DNA of 64,000 bases from contig NC_060203.1 of assembly GCF_020623625.1 (NCBI RefSeq), positions 248,001-312,000 on the forward strand, in the 5' to 3' direction. Each line of letters opens with the position of its first letter. The first letter of the stretch is position 1. The position numbers and the translations under genes are program-made. The DNA is from Saccharomycodes ludwigii (lineage: Eukaryota; Ascomycota; Saccharomycetes; Saccharomycodales; Saccharomycodaceae). Positions 39,912-50,238 of the stretch are shown here, piece by piece. The notes under the pieces are model-generated. The model did no database searches. It was not told the DNA's origin and saw only the letters and a program-made list of their open reading frames with translations.

Positions 39912-42008
39912 AACAACAACAACAATAACAATAATAACCATGCAAATACTAGTAATTCTGTTAACGATATATTAAATTCATTATTGCAGCCGATGAACGA
40001 TATAAAGAATAAATGTGAACAAGCACAACAACAGCCCGAATATGATGCTAACAACCCTGCAGTTGCGCTTGAAGATGATAATAAAAAGACCGGTGTTAAT
40101 TTGAAGATTAACAACAGTCACACTGGTAGCAACCTTGACCAAGGCACTAGTAGGATGAACAATGATTTTCGCAAAAATTTTCCCGATTTGAAATTGCAAA
40201 TGCCATCGCCCACAATTCCGTTAACCTCCAATAAACTATTATTACAGCAGCATCAAGGAGATAATAATATTAGTACTGGGATGAATACAAATGTTAATCA
40301 ATTTGGATTTAATGTTAGTGATACAAATAATTTACCCATTGCAATGACACCATTGGGTGATAAGGCTAATATTCCATTAAATGTATGGTACGACGGTAAT
40401 TGTGCTAATAGCAATACAGATACTAATAATATAACTGGTGCCCCTGCAGTTCTATCAGATAATAAAGAAGTTTTGGTAAATGCCAATGCTGCGAGTAACA
40501 ATAACTCAACAATTGATGCAAACACTATGCCTGTTACAAACGGCCATGCAGCTGATGTTGGTGACAATACCGTCATTACTAATAACTATGGCAACACAAA
40601 AAATAAGATGAAAGATATCGGTAATAATGGCCATAATCATTTCTTTAATATGATGGTAAATAATGAGAACGTTAGTAGTAGCACTGGCCATGGTGGCATG
40701 AATACAAATAATATTCCTTCCAATATACTAGACATACAGAAATTAAGGATAAATATGAGTGGGAATAATAGTGTTTCAAGTAATGCTGTTACCAACTGTA
40801 GTAGTATAAACTTGGATAGCAATAGCGTTAATAATGCTAATGTTAATGGTTCAACTAATTCTAATTTATTGCACGGCTTCAATATATCTGTTGATTCGAT
40901 ATTACAAAATAATAATATTGGTACACCAACAGCCATAGCTACTGGCAAAAATATTGGAGATGAACATATTACCAATACTAGCAACAACAATAACATAAAT
41001 AATACTGCAGATTTGCAACAGAAATCGTTGAATGATAAATCTTCAATAGAATATAATCCTAGTTCAACTACTATAAATACTATGAATACAGATAATAACA
41101 CTAATGATGCTAGTAATATCACACCACTGGACCAAATGGGATACTGCAGCGAAGAGATTTTTTATGCCCCAAATGGTATATTAAATATGGACGAATTGTA
41201 TGTTGAACATCCCAACGGGTATTTTCATAATGAATATAACATGGCTGATGCATTTATTGATCCTGATAGTAATATTGACACGGAAGATTATAGAGATTAC
41301 AATGATACCACGCTGAAATTTTTGGGTGAAAAAAGAAGGAGAAGAAGAAGGAGAAGAAGCAGAAGTAGTAGCAACAGTAGTAGCAGTGGTGGTAATAACA
41401 ATGGTACTAATATTAAAAGTAATGAAGATATGTTTTATTACTATTATTATTATCACGACGAGCAAAGACAAAAGGGGTTAGTGTTAAATGAGTTGAATAT
41501 ACTGTTGCAAAACTTTGAAAATTCATTGAATGTTTTAGATAATGAATTGAAAGATTTTACTGAACATTATGACAAAGTTGATAACGATGAAAATGAAGGT
41601 ACACCAACTGAAAAAGAAAAAGGTGGGTGTGCTGATGAAGTAAATAATAATATCGAGTCTGGGCAGAATTCTATTACAGGCTATAATAACAATGGCGATG
41701 ATCATGATTATAGTACTGGAATGGGAAAAGAGGATCATGAACATAAAGTTAAAGACTCTGCCAATAATGGTATTGGGACGTCGGTAACAAATATGACTGA
41801 TAGACATAATAATAATTACGGTATTAAGAATATTGAAGGACAGGAAATTAGTTACAATATTAAAAGTGGCAATAAAAACAACAGTACTAGTATTCACAAT
41901 AATAGCACTACTATTACTGGTAATAATCATGTTATTAACAGTAACAAAAGTACTATATCTTCTGCCATTCCACATTTAATTTTAGAAGAAGACATAAATA
42001 AGAAATGA
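37053..42008 (+). CDS. KIC1: KIC1, germinal-centre-type protein kinase of the RAM network
   Basis: Kic1 is a Ste20/GCK-family kinase that works with Hym1 upstream of Cbk1 in the RAM network for polarity, cell separation and wall integrity; it also binds Cdc31. The kinase domain is near 14-264: glycine loop GRGKFGIV (20-27), Lys42, catalytic HRDIKAAN (Asp134), DFG (152-154), GTPYWMAPEV (171-180) and GYDTKADIWSLG-like subdomain IX. The following SSPTSILKELISRYLFYRDKH and, further on, WDFDSLSSREYVIENAI and IEIEIPEELP are Kic1-specific. The protein is 1651 residues (1080 in S. cerevisiae); the increase is Asn/Ser/Thr-rich disordered sequence, with a pure Asn run (39876-39938) and an Arg run (41335-41359). 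The last 60 residues are low complexity, so I cannot say where the family's C-terminus ends. Confidence 0.95.
39876..39938 (+). repeat. AAC/AAT microsatellite coding an Asn run in KIC1
   Basis: About 21 consecutive Asn codons, mostly AAC. On the opposite strand it makes a long Leu/Val frame that is not a gene. Confidence 0.9.
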
Positions 42009-43088
42009 ACTGTTTTTATATTGATTATGAACCAATATTATGAAGATATTAATGGACATCTTGCATTATGGGACTGATAATTGGTTACATATTATCAATT
42101 TAACATATTGAATTTACTAGGTTTACATACTTTTGTATATTTGATATATAATTATACATGTGCATATTATAATATCGTGCATCATTTTTTACGGATAATT
42201 TTTTTTTTTTTTTTTTTTTTTTTTGGCAAACTAAAAATATGCTTACCAACAGCAAAAAAAGAAAAAAAGAAAATAAAATAAAACTGGAAATAATAAAACA
42301 GCAATAATGTAACTTACGCGGAAAAAAAAAAACACAGCATTTTTTATAGAATTTTTAAAATTATTATTTTGTTAGCGAGACGGACAGACAGACAGACGGA
42401 CAGACAGACAGACAAACGGACAGACAGACAAACGGACAGACGGACAGATAAACAAAGAAAACAGGCAGGGTGATATTTACTAAGAAAACTACACAGGAAT
42501 AAAAGTAAAATCTGATACATTCGCGTAATATAATTAACAATGCAAATGAAAAGCTTACGAGAGGAACAAATAAGTAACAAATAATAAAAAATAAAAATAA
42601 CTCAGCCCAGCAAATAAGTAAAAAAAAAAAAAAAAAAAAGAAAACCCAGCTTAAAACTATAAGAAACCATCATTAAAAAAAACTAAACACTTTTCCATTT
42701 ATTTCTCTTTTTTTTTTTTTTTTTTTTTTTTGATTAACAAATCAAGTCTTTAAACCATATTTTATCGTACTTAAAACAATAAAGAAAGAGATCTACCCAC
42801 TAAATTTGTCGCTGTAATAATTTTGCTACAAACTTTTTATTAGATCTGTTTTTATTCTTATTTCATTTTTTTTTTTTTTTTTTTTTTTTGTTTTTATTTT
42901 ATTTTATTTTATTTTATATTATTTTATTTTATATTTTCATCCTCGTTTGACTTTCCATCATTGCTAGAATAGAAAAGGAAAAAGAATCATTGAAGGAAAA
43001 AAAAATAAGCCAAATAACTATTACAGATACTACTAGAAGAGAGTAAAGCACCTTTAAAGCCTAAAAAAAATAAAAAAACTACGTGAAA
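42009..43088. other. Intergenic: KIC1 3' end and SBE2/SBE22 promoter
   Basis: About 1.08 kb. Contains T runs (42199-42224, 42711-42731, 42867-42889), A runs (42620-42639), a GACA/GGAC tandem repeat (42377-42449) and ATTTT repeats (42896-42940). The open frame 42344-42580 on the minus strand is only the repeat read as Leu-Ser-Val. No gene is recognised. Confidence 0.6.
42377..42449. repeat. Tetranucleotide GACA / CGGA tandem repeat
   Basis: About 73 bp of imperfect GACA units mixed with ACGGACAG units. It is unusually GC-rich for this intergenic DNA and is the only tetranucleotide repeat of its kind in the window. Confidence 0.85.
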
Positions 43089-46000
43089 ATGACTACTCTT
43101 AGTGGCAAAAACAATACAATTATGAATGGTTTATTAGTTAAAAAAAGAAGTGACAAGACACATACATTTCCGAAACCACCTCCAGGGTTGAATATTGTTT
43201 CAGGGACTAGGACTGCTTCTAGTGGTTCTTTAAATTCAGTGTCTAGCAAAATAAAGATTACTACAGCCATCACTAATAATAATAACAAAACCATAAGCTC
43301 TATAAGAAGACCTTCTGATAATTTACTGCAACAAATGTTAAATGAAGCGGATGTAGAAGATGAAGTGGAAGTAGAAGAAGAAAAAGAAGAAGAGGGAAAA
43401 AGAATAAACGAAACACCCTCTGATTCAAGCACTATCCGTACTATTACTATTAACAATACGGCAGGAAAAGGACAATCTGGAACTATTACTAGCGACAATA
43501 CTAAGAGGAACACGCAATCAAGCAACGGCACAACAAATACTACTACCAGTGAAGAAGATACTGATGTTATTGATGATGACGATGATGTGGATGTTGATGT
43601 ATTAAAAGCTCGTGCTAATGAAAATGGGTCTCCTTTATCTAGTAACATATCAGATACAGATTTTGATAGTAACACTAAAGATATAACAAGTGTTGTGTCC
43701 TCACATCAATTGACATTTGGTTCTACTATCAAAGCTGCTACTATTAACACTACTGAAAAATATACAAAAGATCGGGAAAATGAAGAAGAAACAGAAGAAG
43801 AAGAAGAAGAAGAAGTACAAGAAATGGACGAGATTATTAATAGTTTGGAGGATGTTAGTAGTGGTATTGAAAGACAAAGATCCTTTATTTCCTCGTCTGG
43901 CTCATCTTCCAGAAGTAACAGTATTTCAAGCGCCAATAATGCATTTATCACCAGGGGTATCATTAAAGGAAGTATACAAGAAGAAGAAGAAGAAGAAATG
44001 CTATACAATGGCGGCAGCAATCCGATATCACAGAAGTATATTTTTAAAAATGCTACCACTATTGGACTAAATAAAGTGTTTAATAATGGCAATGTTAATA
44101 ATATCAGTAACGTTTTAACTAGTCCACTTAAATCACACGGTGCTAGCAAAAATACTGACAATAGTAATAGCACTTTGACATTTCTTAACGGCGGTGGCAC
44201 TGGTAAGTATAAGAATGGTAATGCATCCTACTATTATGCAAATGGCACAGTTAGCGGTGGCACGCCGATTCACACTACCGATATAGGTAATGCTGTTGCT
44301 GGTATTACCAATACTTCGAATGCCAACATTACATTAACGAGAAATATGATGATTAGTTCGTCGCCTGGAATTTCCAATACTTCTGTAGGACATCGTAACA
44401 AATTAGCGTATGCTAATAAATTTGCCTCAAAAAGTACTCCAGCGATTTTAAATTTAAATGCTGAAGAGCCTAATAACAGTGTCTCATATACAAACAATGA
44501 CATGCCATTTTCGAACCATACTCAATTTTTAACCCCATCACAAAGATTGAGGATGAGAAGACAGAAATCGGTTAAAAGTACTATAAGGTATAGAGAAAGA
44601 TATTACGAGCATCAAGAAAAACTGGACATTATGAACAACTATGAAAATTCAAGTGAATATATGCATTTTACTCCTAACCCAAGAGCCAATAAAATCAAGA
44701 GCACGGCTACTACTACTACTACTACTACTAACAATAATGGTAATACCAATACGACTAGCACCAAAAATTCAAAAACACATAATATAATGAAATTAAGTAA
44801 TAATTCTACGACTACTGATTTTGAAATTTGGAATGTTCCAATAGCTGCATCTAGTACAAGCACTTTTTTAACTACCATGAATACAAGTATCAATGGTAAG
44901 AATAACAGTGCAAGCAATAATAGGAAAACAAAAAGTTTATCTTCTTCCTCAAATGCTACAACTTCTATTAGCGGTTTTCCCGCAACTACTGCTACTACTA
45001 CTAGTAGTAGTAGTAAGAATTTATCATCTACTCACATTCAAACGTCACCATTGGCAACACCGCAGTTACCGGTATCACAAAATTTGGATTATAATTGCAT
45101 GCAACCATCCCCTATACCTGGTGTAACTAAGAAGGGAAGAGAACTAAATGATTTTTTCCAAAAAACCACAAATAATTTAACGCAAATATATGAAGCATCA
45201 AGTAAAAATTATGGTGCTTCGCAATTACAAAAAAGGAAAATTTTTGCTGAATCATTACCATTGTCGTTAAAAAATGCCAGCGATGAGGGATTTGAGGACT
45301 TGACCTTAGTTAGTGAAGATAAATTGCAATATATAAGTAATTCTAGGCCTATGTGGCTACCACCCAAGGATGTAAGTGAAAAAACCAAGCATGATAGATT
45401 CATTGGTGATGCTATAAATACAGCAAGTGTTGAGCAAATGAATCGCTCTAATAACTTACAGAAACAGTTAATTATGTTGGGTAAAAATCAGAAAAGGCTA
45501 GATGATATATTGTCCAAGGGTATCTTAACCAAGCAACACTATTTGGTTGAGTTAAGAAGTATGTGTTGGGAGAGCCGCGGCTTATTTTTTTCAAATAAGG
45601 GCAAAAAAAACAATATGTTGAAGACATATAATACTTTGTTATTGAATGATGTTATCCAACTTTTGGAGAGATATCAACCTTTTGAAAAATTTACTAATAA
45701 TGATGATCCACAAATGTTGAAAGATTATCCACCGACTAAAACTAGTGAAATTATAAGATTAATTCAAAACAACATACCCAAGTATAATAACAGCAATGGT
45801 AACACTTCGATTCCACGAAATCTATTGAAATTGTTGCAATATAAAAGTTTTACTATAGAAGGGATTTTACCTGGTGATATTGTATTGTTTAATCATTTTC
45901 TTTATTTATTTGATGATGGTGATAGTGGTACTGCTGATAATACTGCTCAAGAAAAGAACAACTTGGCTACGATTTGGAATATAACATGTTTATTGCAATC

Positions 46001-46559
46001 CACTGTGTTTAACAATAGTAATGTTAAATTAAAATTTGAAGAGAAGATAGTTGCACCTTCAACTAGTGGGAATGTGATTTATAGGTATTTATCGAAGGAA
46101 GCAAGTTTTTCCAAAGAGTTCAATTCGAATGTCTTAAACTGGGACAATTTGTGGGTTATATTTGGTAGGATTTCGCATGATTTGTTACAATGGTGTCTAG
46201 ATATAATTGTTGTTAATAATACGGCTGTTTTCTATAAGGCTGATCATTCGTATTATGTTGATAAATTGCGTAAGAAATTAGAAAGTAGCACGCATGGATA
46301 TAATAAGTACGAAAAATTGTGGGAATATTGGAATACTAAATATATGGTTAATAATTATAAAATTTTGTTGAGTTTGGTTTTAAATGTTTTATTGAATTAT
46401 CATTTTGGATTCAATGATTTTAATGATTTGAGGGAAAACATGGATAGTAAATTTATGATTATTGGTGGTAGTAATGGTAATCTTGGCTTTGACGATGATG
46501 AACTTTTATTAGAAGCTGGGTTTATTAAGAAATGGTTGTATTATTATAAAAAATTTTAA
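43089..46559 (+). CDS. SBE22: SBE2/SBE22, protein for cell-wall delivery to the bud
   Basis: Sbe2 and Sbe22 are Golgi-associated duplicates in S. cerevisiae needed for wall material transport to the growing bud. The ATG at 43089 is used (the codon two before is GTG): 1156 residues, more than the roughly 860 of S. cerevisiae. N-terminal motif KKRSDKTHTFPKPPPGLNIVSG is followed by about 600 residues of Ser/Thr/Asn and Glu runs. The conserved part starts near residue 740: SRPMWLPPKDVSEKTKHD, GILTKQHYLVELRSMCWESRG, LLNDVIQLLERYQPFEKF, LLKLLQYKSFTIEGILPGDIVLFNHFLY, and WVIFGRISHDLLQWCLDIIVVN. I assign it by these blocks and by its position directly after KIC1, which equals YHR103W and, in the other copy, YDR351W. 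The exact paralog name is arbitrary, as here there is one gene. Confidence 0.87.
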   Translation: MTTLSGKNNTIMNGLLVKKRSDKTHTFPKPPPGLNIVSGTRTASSGSLNSVSSKIKITTAITNNNNKTISSIRRPSDNLLQQMLNEADVEDEVEVEEEKEEEGKRINETPSDSSTIRTITINNTAGKGQSGTITSDNTKRNTQSSNGTTNTTTSEEDTDVIDDDDDVDVDVLKARANENGSPLSSNISDTDFDSNTKDITSVVSSHQLTFGSTIKAATINTTEKYTKDRENEEETEEEEEEEVQEMDEIINSLEDVSSGIERQRSFISSSGSSSRSNSISSANNAFITRGIIKGSIQEEEEEEMLYNGGSNPISQKYIFKNATTIGLNKVFNNGNVNNISNVLTSPLKSHGASKNTDNSNSTLTFLNGGGTGKYKNGNASYYYANGTVSGGTPIHTTDIGNAVAGITNTSNANITLTRNMMISSSPGISNTSVGHRNKLAYANKFASKSTPAILNLNAEEPNNSVSYTNNDMPFSNHTQFLTPSQRLRMRRQKSVKSTIRYRERYYEHQEKLDIMNNYENSSEYMHFTPNPRANKIKSTATTTTTTTNNNGNTNTTSTKNSKTHNIMKLSNNSTTTDFEIWNVPIAASSTSTFLTTMNTSINGKNNSASNNRKTKSLSSSSNATTSISGFPATTATTTSSSSKNLSSTHIQTSPLATPQLPVSQNLDYNCMQPSPIPGVTKKGRELNDFFQKTTNNLTQIYEASSKNYGASQLQKRKIFAESLPLSLKNASDEGFEDLTLVSEDKLQYISNSRPMWLPPKDVSEKTKHDRFIGDAINTASVEQMNRSNNLQKQLIMLGKNQKRLDDILSKGILTKQHYLVELRSMCWESRGLFFSNKGKKNNMLKTYNTLLLNDVIQLLERYQPFEKFTNNDDPQMLKDYPPTKTSEIIRLIQNNIPKYNNSNGNTSIPRNLLKLLQYKSFTIEGILPGDIVLFNHFLYLFDDGDSGTADNTAQEKNNLATIWNITCLLQSTVFNNSNVKLKFEEKIVAPSTSGNVIYRYLSKEASFSKEFNSNVLNWDNLWVIFGRISHDLLQWCLDIIVVNNTAVFYKADHSYYVDKLRKKLESSTHGYNKYEKLWEYWNTKYMVNNYKILLSLVLNVLLNYHFGFNDFNDLRENMDSKFMIIGGSNGNLGFDDDELLLEAGFIKKWLYYYKKF

Positions 46560-47351
46560 AAGCGTGTAGTAATTGGATGTGTATCATTTTTTTATTTTTA
46601 TTTTTATTTTTATTTTTATTTATGTATTTATTTGCTTTTTATGGTTGTATTTAATTATCCTCTAGTCTAACTTATATATTTGTTTATATGTAGATATGTT
46701 TATTTTTTTTTTTTTTTTTTTTTTTCACATTATTTCCGGTATTTATTGTTATGTATATTTACATCTTGTTATATAATGGGATATTATCTTTCTAGAATAC
46801 TTTTATTTAATTGTTTCCTTTTCTGGAACAATATCATTTCCTTGTTTTTATTTTCCCGCAAAGGGCATAATATACATTTTTATAGGGCTCGTGTGACTAA
46901 TACGAAGTTTTTAATGTTTTTTTTTTTTTTTCGTTTCTTTTTTTTTTTTTTTTTTTTTTTTTTATTTTGTGTTTTTTTTTTTTTTAATTTTGTTGGTCGA
47001 TAAAAATACCGAAAAGAAAAACAAAAAAAAAATGTTACTACGTCCAAAAAGCTTTTATGAAAATCATTTGGATTATTTCAAAATTTATATTAAGATTAGA
47101 TAACGCATAATAAACCAAACTTATTTTCTTGTTTTTCTTTTTTTTTTTATCTTTCTTGTTTCTCTTTCTCTCTCTCTCTCTCTCTCTTTCCTTTTCTTCT
47201 TCTCTTGTAATCTTATATCTTATTTAATACTTGCTATTTTTTTTTTTTCTTTCCTTTTTAGTTTTCACAAATTTATAAATACAACAAAACAAGGAAGAAT
47301 TAATTAAAAGTTAATATCAAGGCAGAACAAAAAACAAAAGAAAGAAAGAGA
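46560..47351. other. Intergenic: SBE2/SBE22 3' end and YPQ2 promoter
   Basis: T-rich with runs at 46700-46725, 46940-46962 and a CT repeat (47166-47187). The frame 46680-47003 is Phe-rich poly-T. No GRE3-like reductase gene is here, although in S. cerevisiae GRE3 (YHR104W) follows SBE22. Confidence 0.6.
47166..47187. repeat. (CT)n repeat in the YPQ2 promoter
   Basis: About ten CT units, roughly 165 bp before the YPQ2 start. Confidence 0.8.
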
Positions 47352-48335
47352 ATGTCGTCGCTCATACCAAATACAATAAGCATGATGTCTAATTCTACCA
47401 CAACACCAGATAAATGCTTACATCCAATTTTTTCAAGTTTTAGTAACTTTTCCGGGTCTGTATCTTTTCTATGTTCTTTAATTTCGCAAATTCCACAACT
47501 AATTGAAACTTACAATGATAAAACAGTTGAGGGTATTTCTCCAATATTATTATTAGGTTGGTTGATGGGTGATATAACTTCATTAACAGGTGCTATAATT
47601 ACTGGACAGTTGGCTTTTCAAATTATGCTAGCTATATATTTTTTAATAAATGATCTTTTCATTTGTTCACAATATTATTATTATGGTATTCTATACGATA
47701 ATAAATTAGCAACAGTTGGTCATGAGCATAAAGATATTAGTGCGATTAATAGTCATAATACGCTAGGTAGTGGTCATAGTACTAGTAATAACATTATCAC
47801 CACCAGTGCCTCTGCGAAAAAAAAGGGCAAAGGAAAATTATTTTTGGGCATATTTTCCAGTTTTTTCACTAAATCGAACGGTATGCCTATATTAATAGGT
47901 GCCTCTAATATTACCAAGAATAATAGTAATAATACTGTCAAGACTATAGGTCTTATATGTTCTTGGTTAGGCGGACTTTTTTATTTATCAGCAAGAATAC
48001 CACAACTAATCAAAAATTATAGACGTAAAAGTACTGATGGCTTATCTCCATTTTTATTTATGAGTACAATAGTTCATAACCTTACTTATACGTTGAGCAT
48101 TTTCACTAGTTGTGAGTTTATTCAATCTGTAAGTAAATGTGCGTTTGTAATGAATGAATTACCGTTTATTTTAGGTAGTGCCGGAACGTTGCTTTTTGAT
48201 TTTATTTATATTTACCAACATTTTGTATTATACGCTGAAGATAATAGAATTAGACACGAGGAAGAGGAAGAAGAGGAGGAAAGATTATTAAGGCAGGAAT
48301 ATGATAGTAGTGAAAATACTCCTTTATTAAATTGA
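47352..48335 (+). CDS. YPQ2: YPQ2, vacuolar PQ-loop amino-acid transporter
   Basis: Ypq1-3 are lysosome/vacuole membrane transporters for basic amino acids of the PQ-loop (PQLC2) family. The product has 327 residues (317 in S. cerevisiae) and about seven membrane helices. The first PQ loop is in SQIPQLIETYNDKTVEGISP (about 45-64), the second in ARIPQLIKNYRRKSTDGLSP (about 217-236). The loop between (residues 120-180) is Ser/His-rich and low complexity. It ends in a Glu run and ENTPLLN, a dileucine-type ending that may help vacuolar sorting through AP-3. It follows SBE2/SBE22 as YPQ2 (YDR352W) follows SBE2 in S. cerevisiae, which supports this paralog over Ypq1 and Ypq3. Confidence 0.9.
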   Translation: MSSLIPNTISMMSNSTTTPDKCLHPIFSSFSNFSGSVSFLCSLISQIPQLIETYNDKTVEGISPILLLGWLMGDITSLTGAIITGQLAFQIMLAIYFLINDLFICSQYYYYGILYDNKLATVGHEHKDISAINSHNTLGSGHSTSNNIITTSASAKKKGKGKLFLGIFSSFFTKSNGMPILIGASNITKNNSNNTVKTIGLICSWLGGLFYLSARIPQLIKNYRRKSTDGLSPFLFMSTIVHNLTYTLSIFTSCEFIQSVSKCAFVMNELPFILGSAGTLLFDFIYIYQHFVLYAEDNRIRHEEEEEEEERLLRQEYDSSENTPLLN

Positions 48336-48873
48336 TATATTTATTTATATTTTTATTCCAGAGTTGTTATTATTATTATAGTTGATATATTTATTTAACA
48401 TTCACTGTGTATTATAAGATGAAATAAATAATTTGTTTATTGTAACTTTATTACTTTTAGTGTTATTGAGGGAGTAAATGACTAAAATGCCAGGTACAAA
48501 TAGTAATTTTTTTTTTTTTTTTATTTGTGAAAGTGAAAGATAACTTGGAAAATTTGCTCGTATATAAAAAAACAAATAAAAAAAGAAGGAAAAAGTTCAT
48601 TGTTGCGTGTTATTACCCGGACCGTGTTATATTAAATATTAAAAAGTTTGATTTATTTATTTATTTATATTTTATATATAAATATATTTATTTTTTTTTC
48701 CCCCTTAATACTTATTATTTATATTTACCACTGTTGTAAGAATTACCACTGTTGTAAGAATTACCAAGGTTGGTGAATTCGTAAAGATTATTCATTTTAA
48801 CTCTGAAATAATTCAGATCATAAGCGGCAAAAAAAAAAAAAAAAAAGGGAAAGAAAACTCATAACTGTATATA
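48336..48873. promoter_or_regulatory. YPQ2 3' end and YPT35 promoter
   Basis: Contains a Reb1-type site (48613-48620), a repeated 'accactgttgtaagaatt' doublet (about 48728-48763) and an 18-base A run (48829-48846) in the YPT35 leader. The 70-codon open frame 48527-48739 shows no recognisable protein. Confidence 0.5.
48613..48620 (+). promoter_or_regulatory. Reb1-type site upstream of YPT35
   Basis: TTACCCGG, about 255 bp before the YPT35 start. Confidence 0.5.
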
Positions 48874-49674
48874 ATGTCCAATACAACCAAAGATAACCCG
48901 ACAGCAGCTACATTATTACCAAATACTAATAGCACACAACCCCTTAATCAAAATAAACACCATAGCGATGATAATGATAGCTTATCACATCACCATTCCA
49001 ATATGGATAATACCAGGTTAAGTTTTATAGAACCGATAAGTATAAATGAAGAGATCCAACAACAACAACAACAAGATAAGGGTACGAATAATAAAAACAA
49101 ATCAAACAATGATAATAACAATGATCCATTTGTAAATGTTGAGATATTGGAAGGCAATATAATAAACGGAACCTTATTACAAACAAATACAAATAACATG
49201 AGTATGAGAAGTGTTAATAACCTAATACCAACTAAAAGTAAGACTAGCATTGGTGGTAATAACAATATTCTGCCAGTAAGTACGTATGACGGGAAGAAAT
49301 TTATGGTGTGGACAATGAGGATAACTTTGACATATGGGAATCAACAATTGTATTGTTACAAACGGTACAGTGAATTTGTAGTTTTTAGAAATAAAATATT
49401 ACACAAATTAAATATGTATTACAAAGAAAAACAAAGACAAGGCAACAATAGCATTAACAGATATACAAAAATCGTAATACCTGAATTACCCCCGCCTGTG
49501 AGTTGGTGGAAATGTTGGGAATATGATAGGGTTAATTTTGATAGACATTGGTTACAACATAGACAAGCAGGGTTAGAGTTTTTTATGTGTAGTGTGTTAT
49601 TGGATAAAGATATTGTTAATCTGTGTTTTGATATTATACAAAAGTTCATATTAAATAAACCAATATATGCTTAA
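48874..49674 (+). CDS. YPT35: YPT35, PX-domain adaptor of Vps13
   Basis: Ypt35 is an endosomal/vacuolar PX protein that binds PI3P and recruits the lipid-transfer protein Vps13 to endosome and vacuole contacts. The product has 266 residues (214 in S. cerevisiae). The first 110 residues are Asn/Gln/Ser-rich and disordered, the usual place of the Vps13-binding segment; I cannot mark that motif with certainty. The PX domain runs from about 128 to 260: KRYSEFVVFRNKILHKL with the phosphoinositide-binding Arg/Tyr, the polyproline IPELPPPVSWW, and WLQHRQAGLEFFMCSVLLDKDIV. It lies before TRR1, as YPT35 (YHR105W) lies before TRR2 in S. cerevisiae. Confidence 0.9.
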   Translation: MSNTTKDNPTAATLLPNTNSTQPLNQNKHHSDDNDSLSHHHSNMDNTRLSFIEPISINEEIQQQQQQDKGTNNKNKSNNDNNNDPFVNVEILEGNIINGTLLQTNTNNMSMRSVNNLIPTKSKTSIGGNNNILPVSTYDGKKFMVWTMRITLTYGNQQLYCYKRYSEFVVFRNKILHKLNMYYKEKQRQGNNSINRYTKIVIPELPPPVSWWKCWEYDRVNFDRHWLQHRQAGLEFFMCSVLLDKDIVNLCFDIIQKFILNKPIYA

Positions 49675-50238
49675 AATATGATATGTAGTTGTTGGTAGCA
49701 TTGAAGCACAAGTAAGCTTTGTTTATATATGTAATAAATATATATAGAAAAAAAAAACAACGATTTATTGTTATAGAGTTCACGTGACGTGATTTTAATT
49801 ATATTTTTATTTAGTGCGAGAGGAGAGAATAATATTCCCCCCCTTTAAATTTAGTGGGTGTGAGGTAGCTAAGAAAATACCGTGGCAGTTTACCGATTTA
49901 TTTTATTTTATATTTTATATTTTATATTTTATATTTTTAAATTCACGTTCCGAAAGAATAAAAAAAAGAATAAAAAAGTTCTCGAAGATTTATTCAGATT
50001 ATTAATCAAAAAGATTTGAATTAGAAAAATTATGATTCTTTTCTTGTTTTTGTTAATCACTTACTAATAACAATCCTTATAATAATCAAAAATCTACTAT
50101 CTTGTTTTAATCTAAAAAGAAAGAATTTCGTATAAATACAAACATTAATTTATTGTTTTATATCTTTCACCTTTTTTTTTTTTTTTTTTTTTTTTTTTCT
50201 CTCTCCTTCTTCTTCTTAAAATACTCGACTACAATCAT
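49675..50238. promoter_or_regulatory. YPT35 3' end and TRR1 promoter
   Basis: CACGTG inside TTCACGTGAC at 49781-49786, a C run with GTGGG sequence (49836-49860), TATTTTA repeats (49903-49936), and a 28-base T run (50171-50198) before TRR1. No Yap1 or Skn7 site is obvious by eye. Confidence 0.5.

Noticed and set aside
39776-40114. 112-codon minus-strand Leu-rich frame opposite KIC1
   Set aside because: It is the complement of the Asn run; several other frames opposite KIC1 and SBE2/SBE22 have the same cause.
42344-42580. 78-codon minus-strand frame with Leu-Ser-Val repeats
   Set aside because: It is a 4-bp simple repeat, which is free of stops in all three frames.
49781-49975. Possible point centromere: CACGTGAC, an AT-rich stretch and TTCCGAAAGAATAAAA (about 49946-49961)
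   Set aside because: The first element is in the wrong orientation for CDEI, the sequence between contains GC-rich patches (49814-49905) rather than a uniform AT-rich CDEII, and the CDEIII core lacks its usual left part. It lies in an ordinary promoter gap of TRR1.
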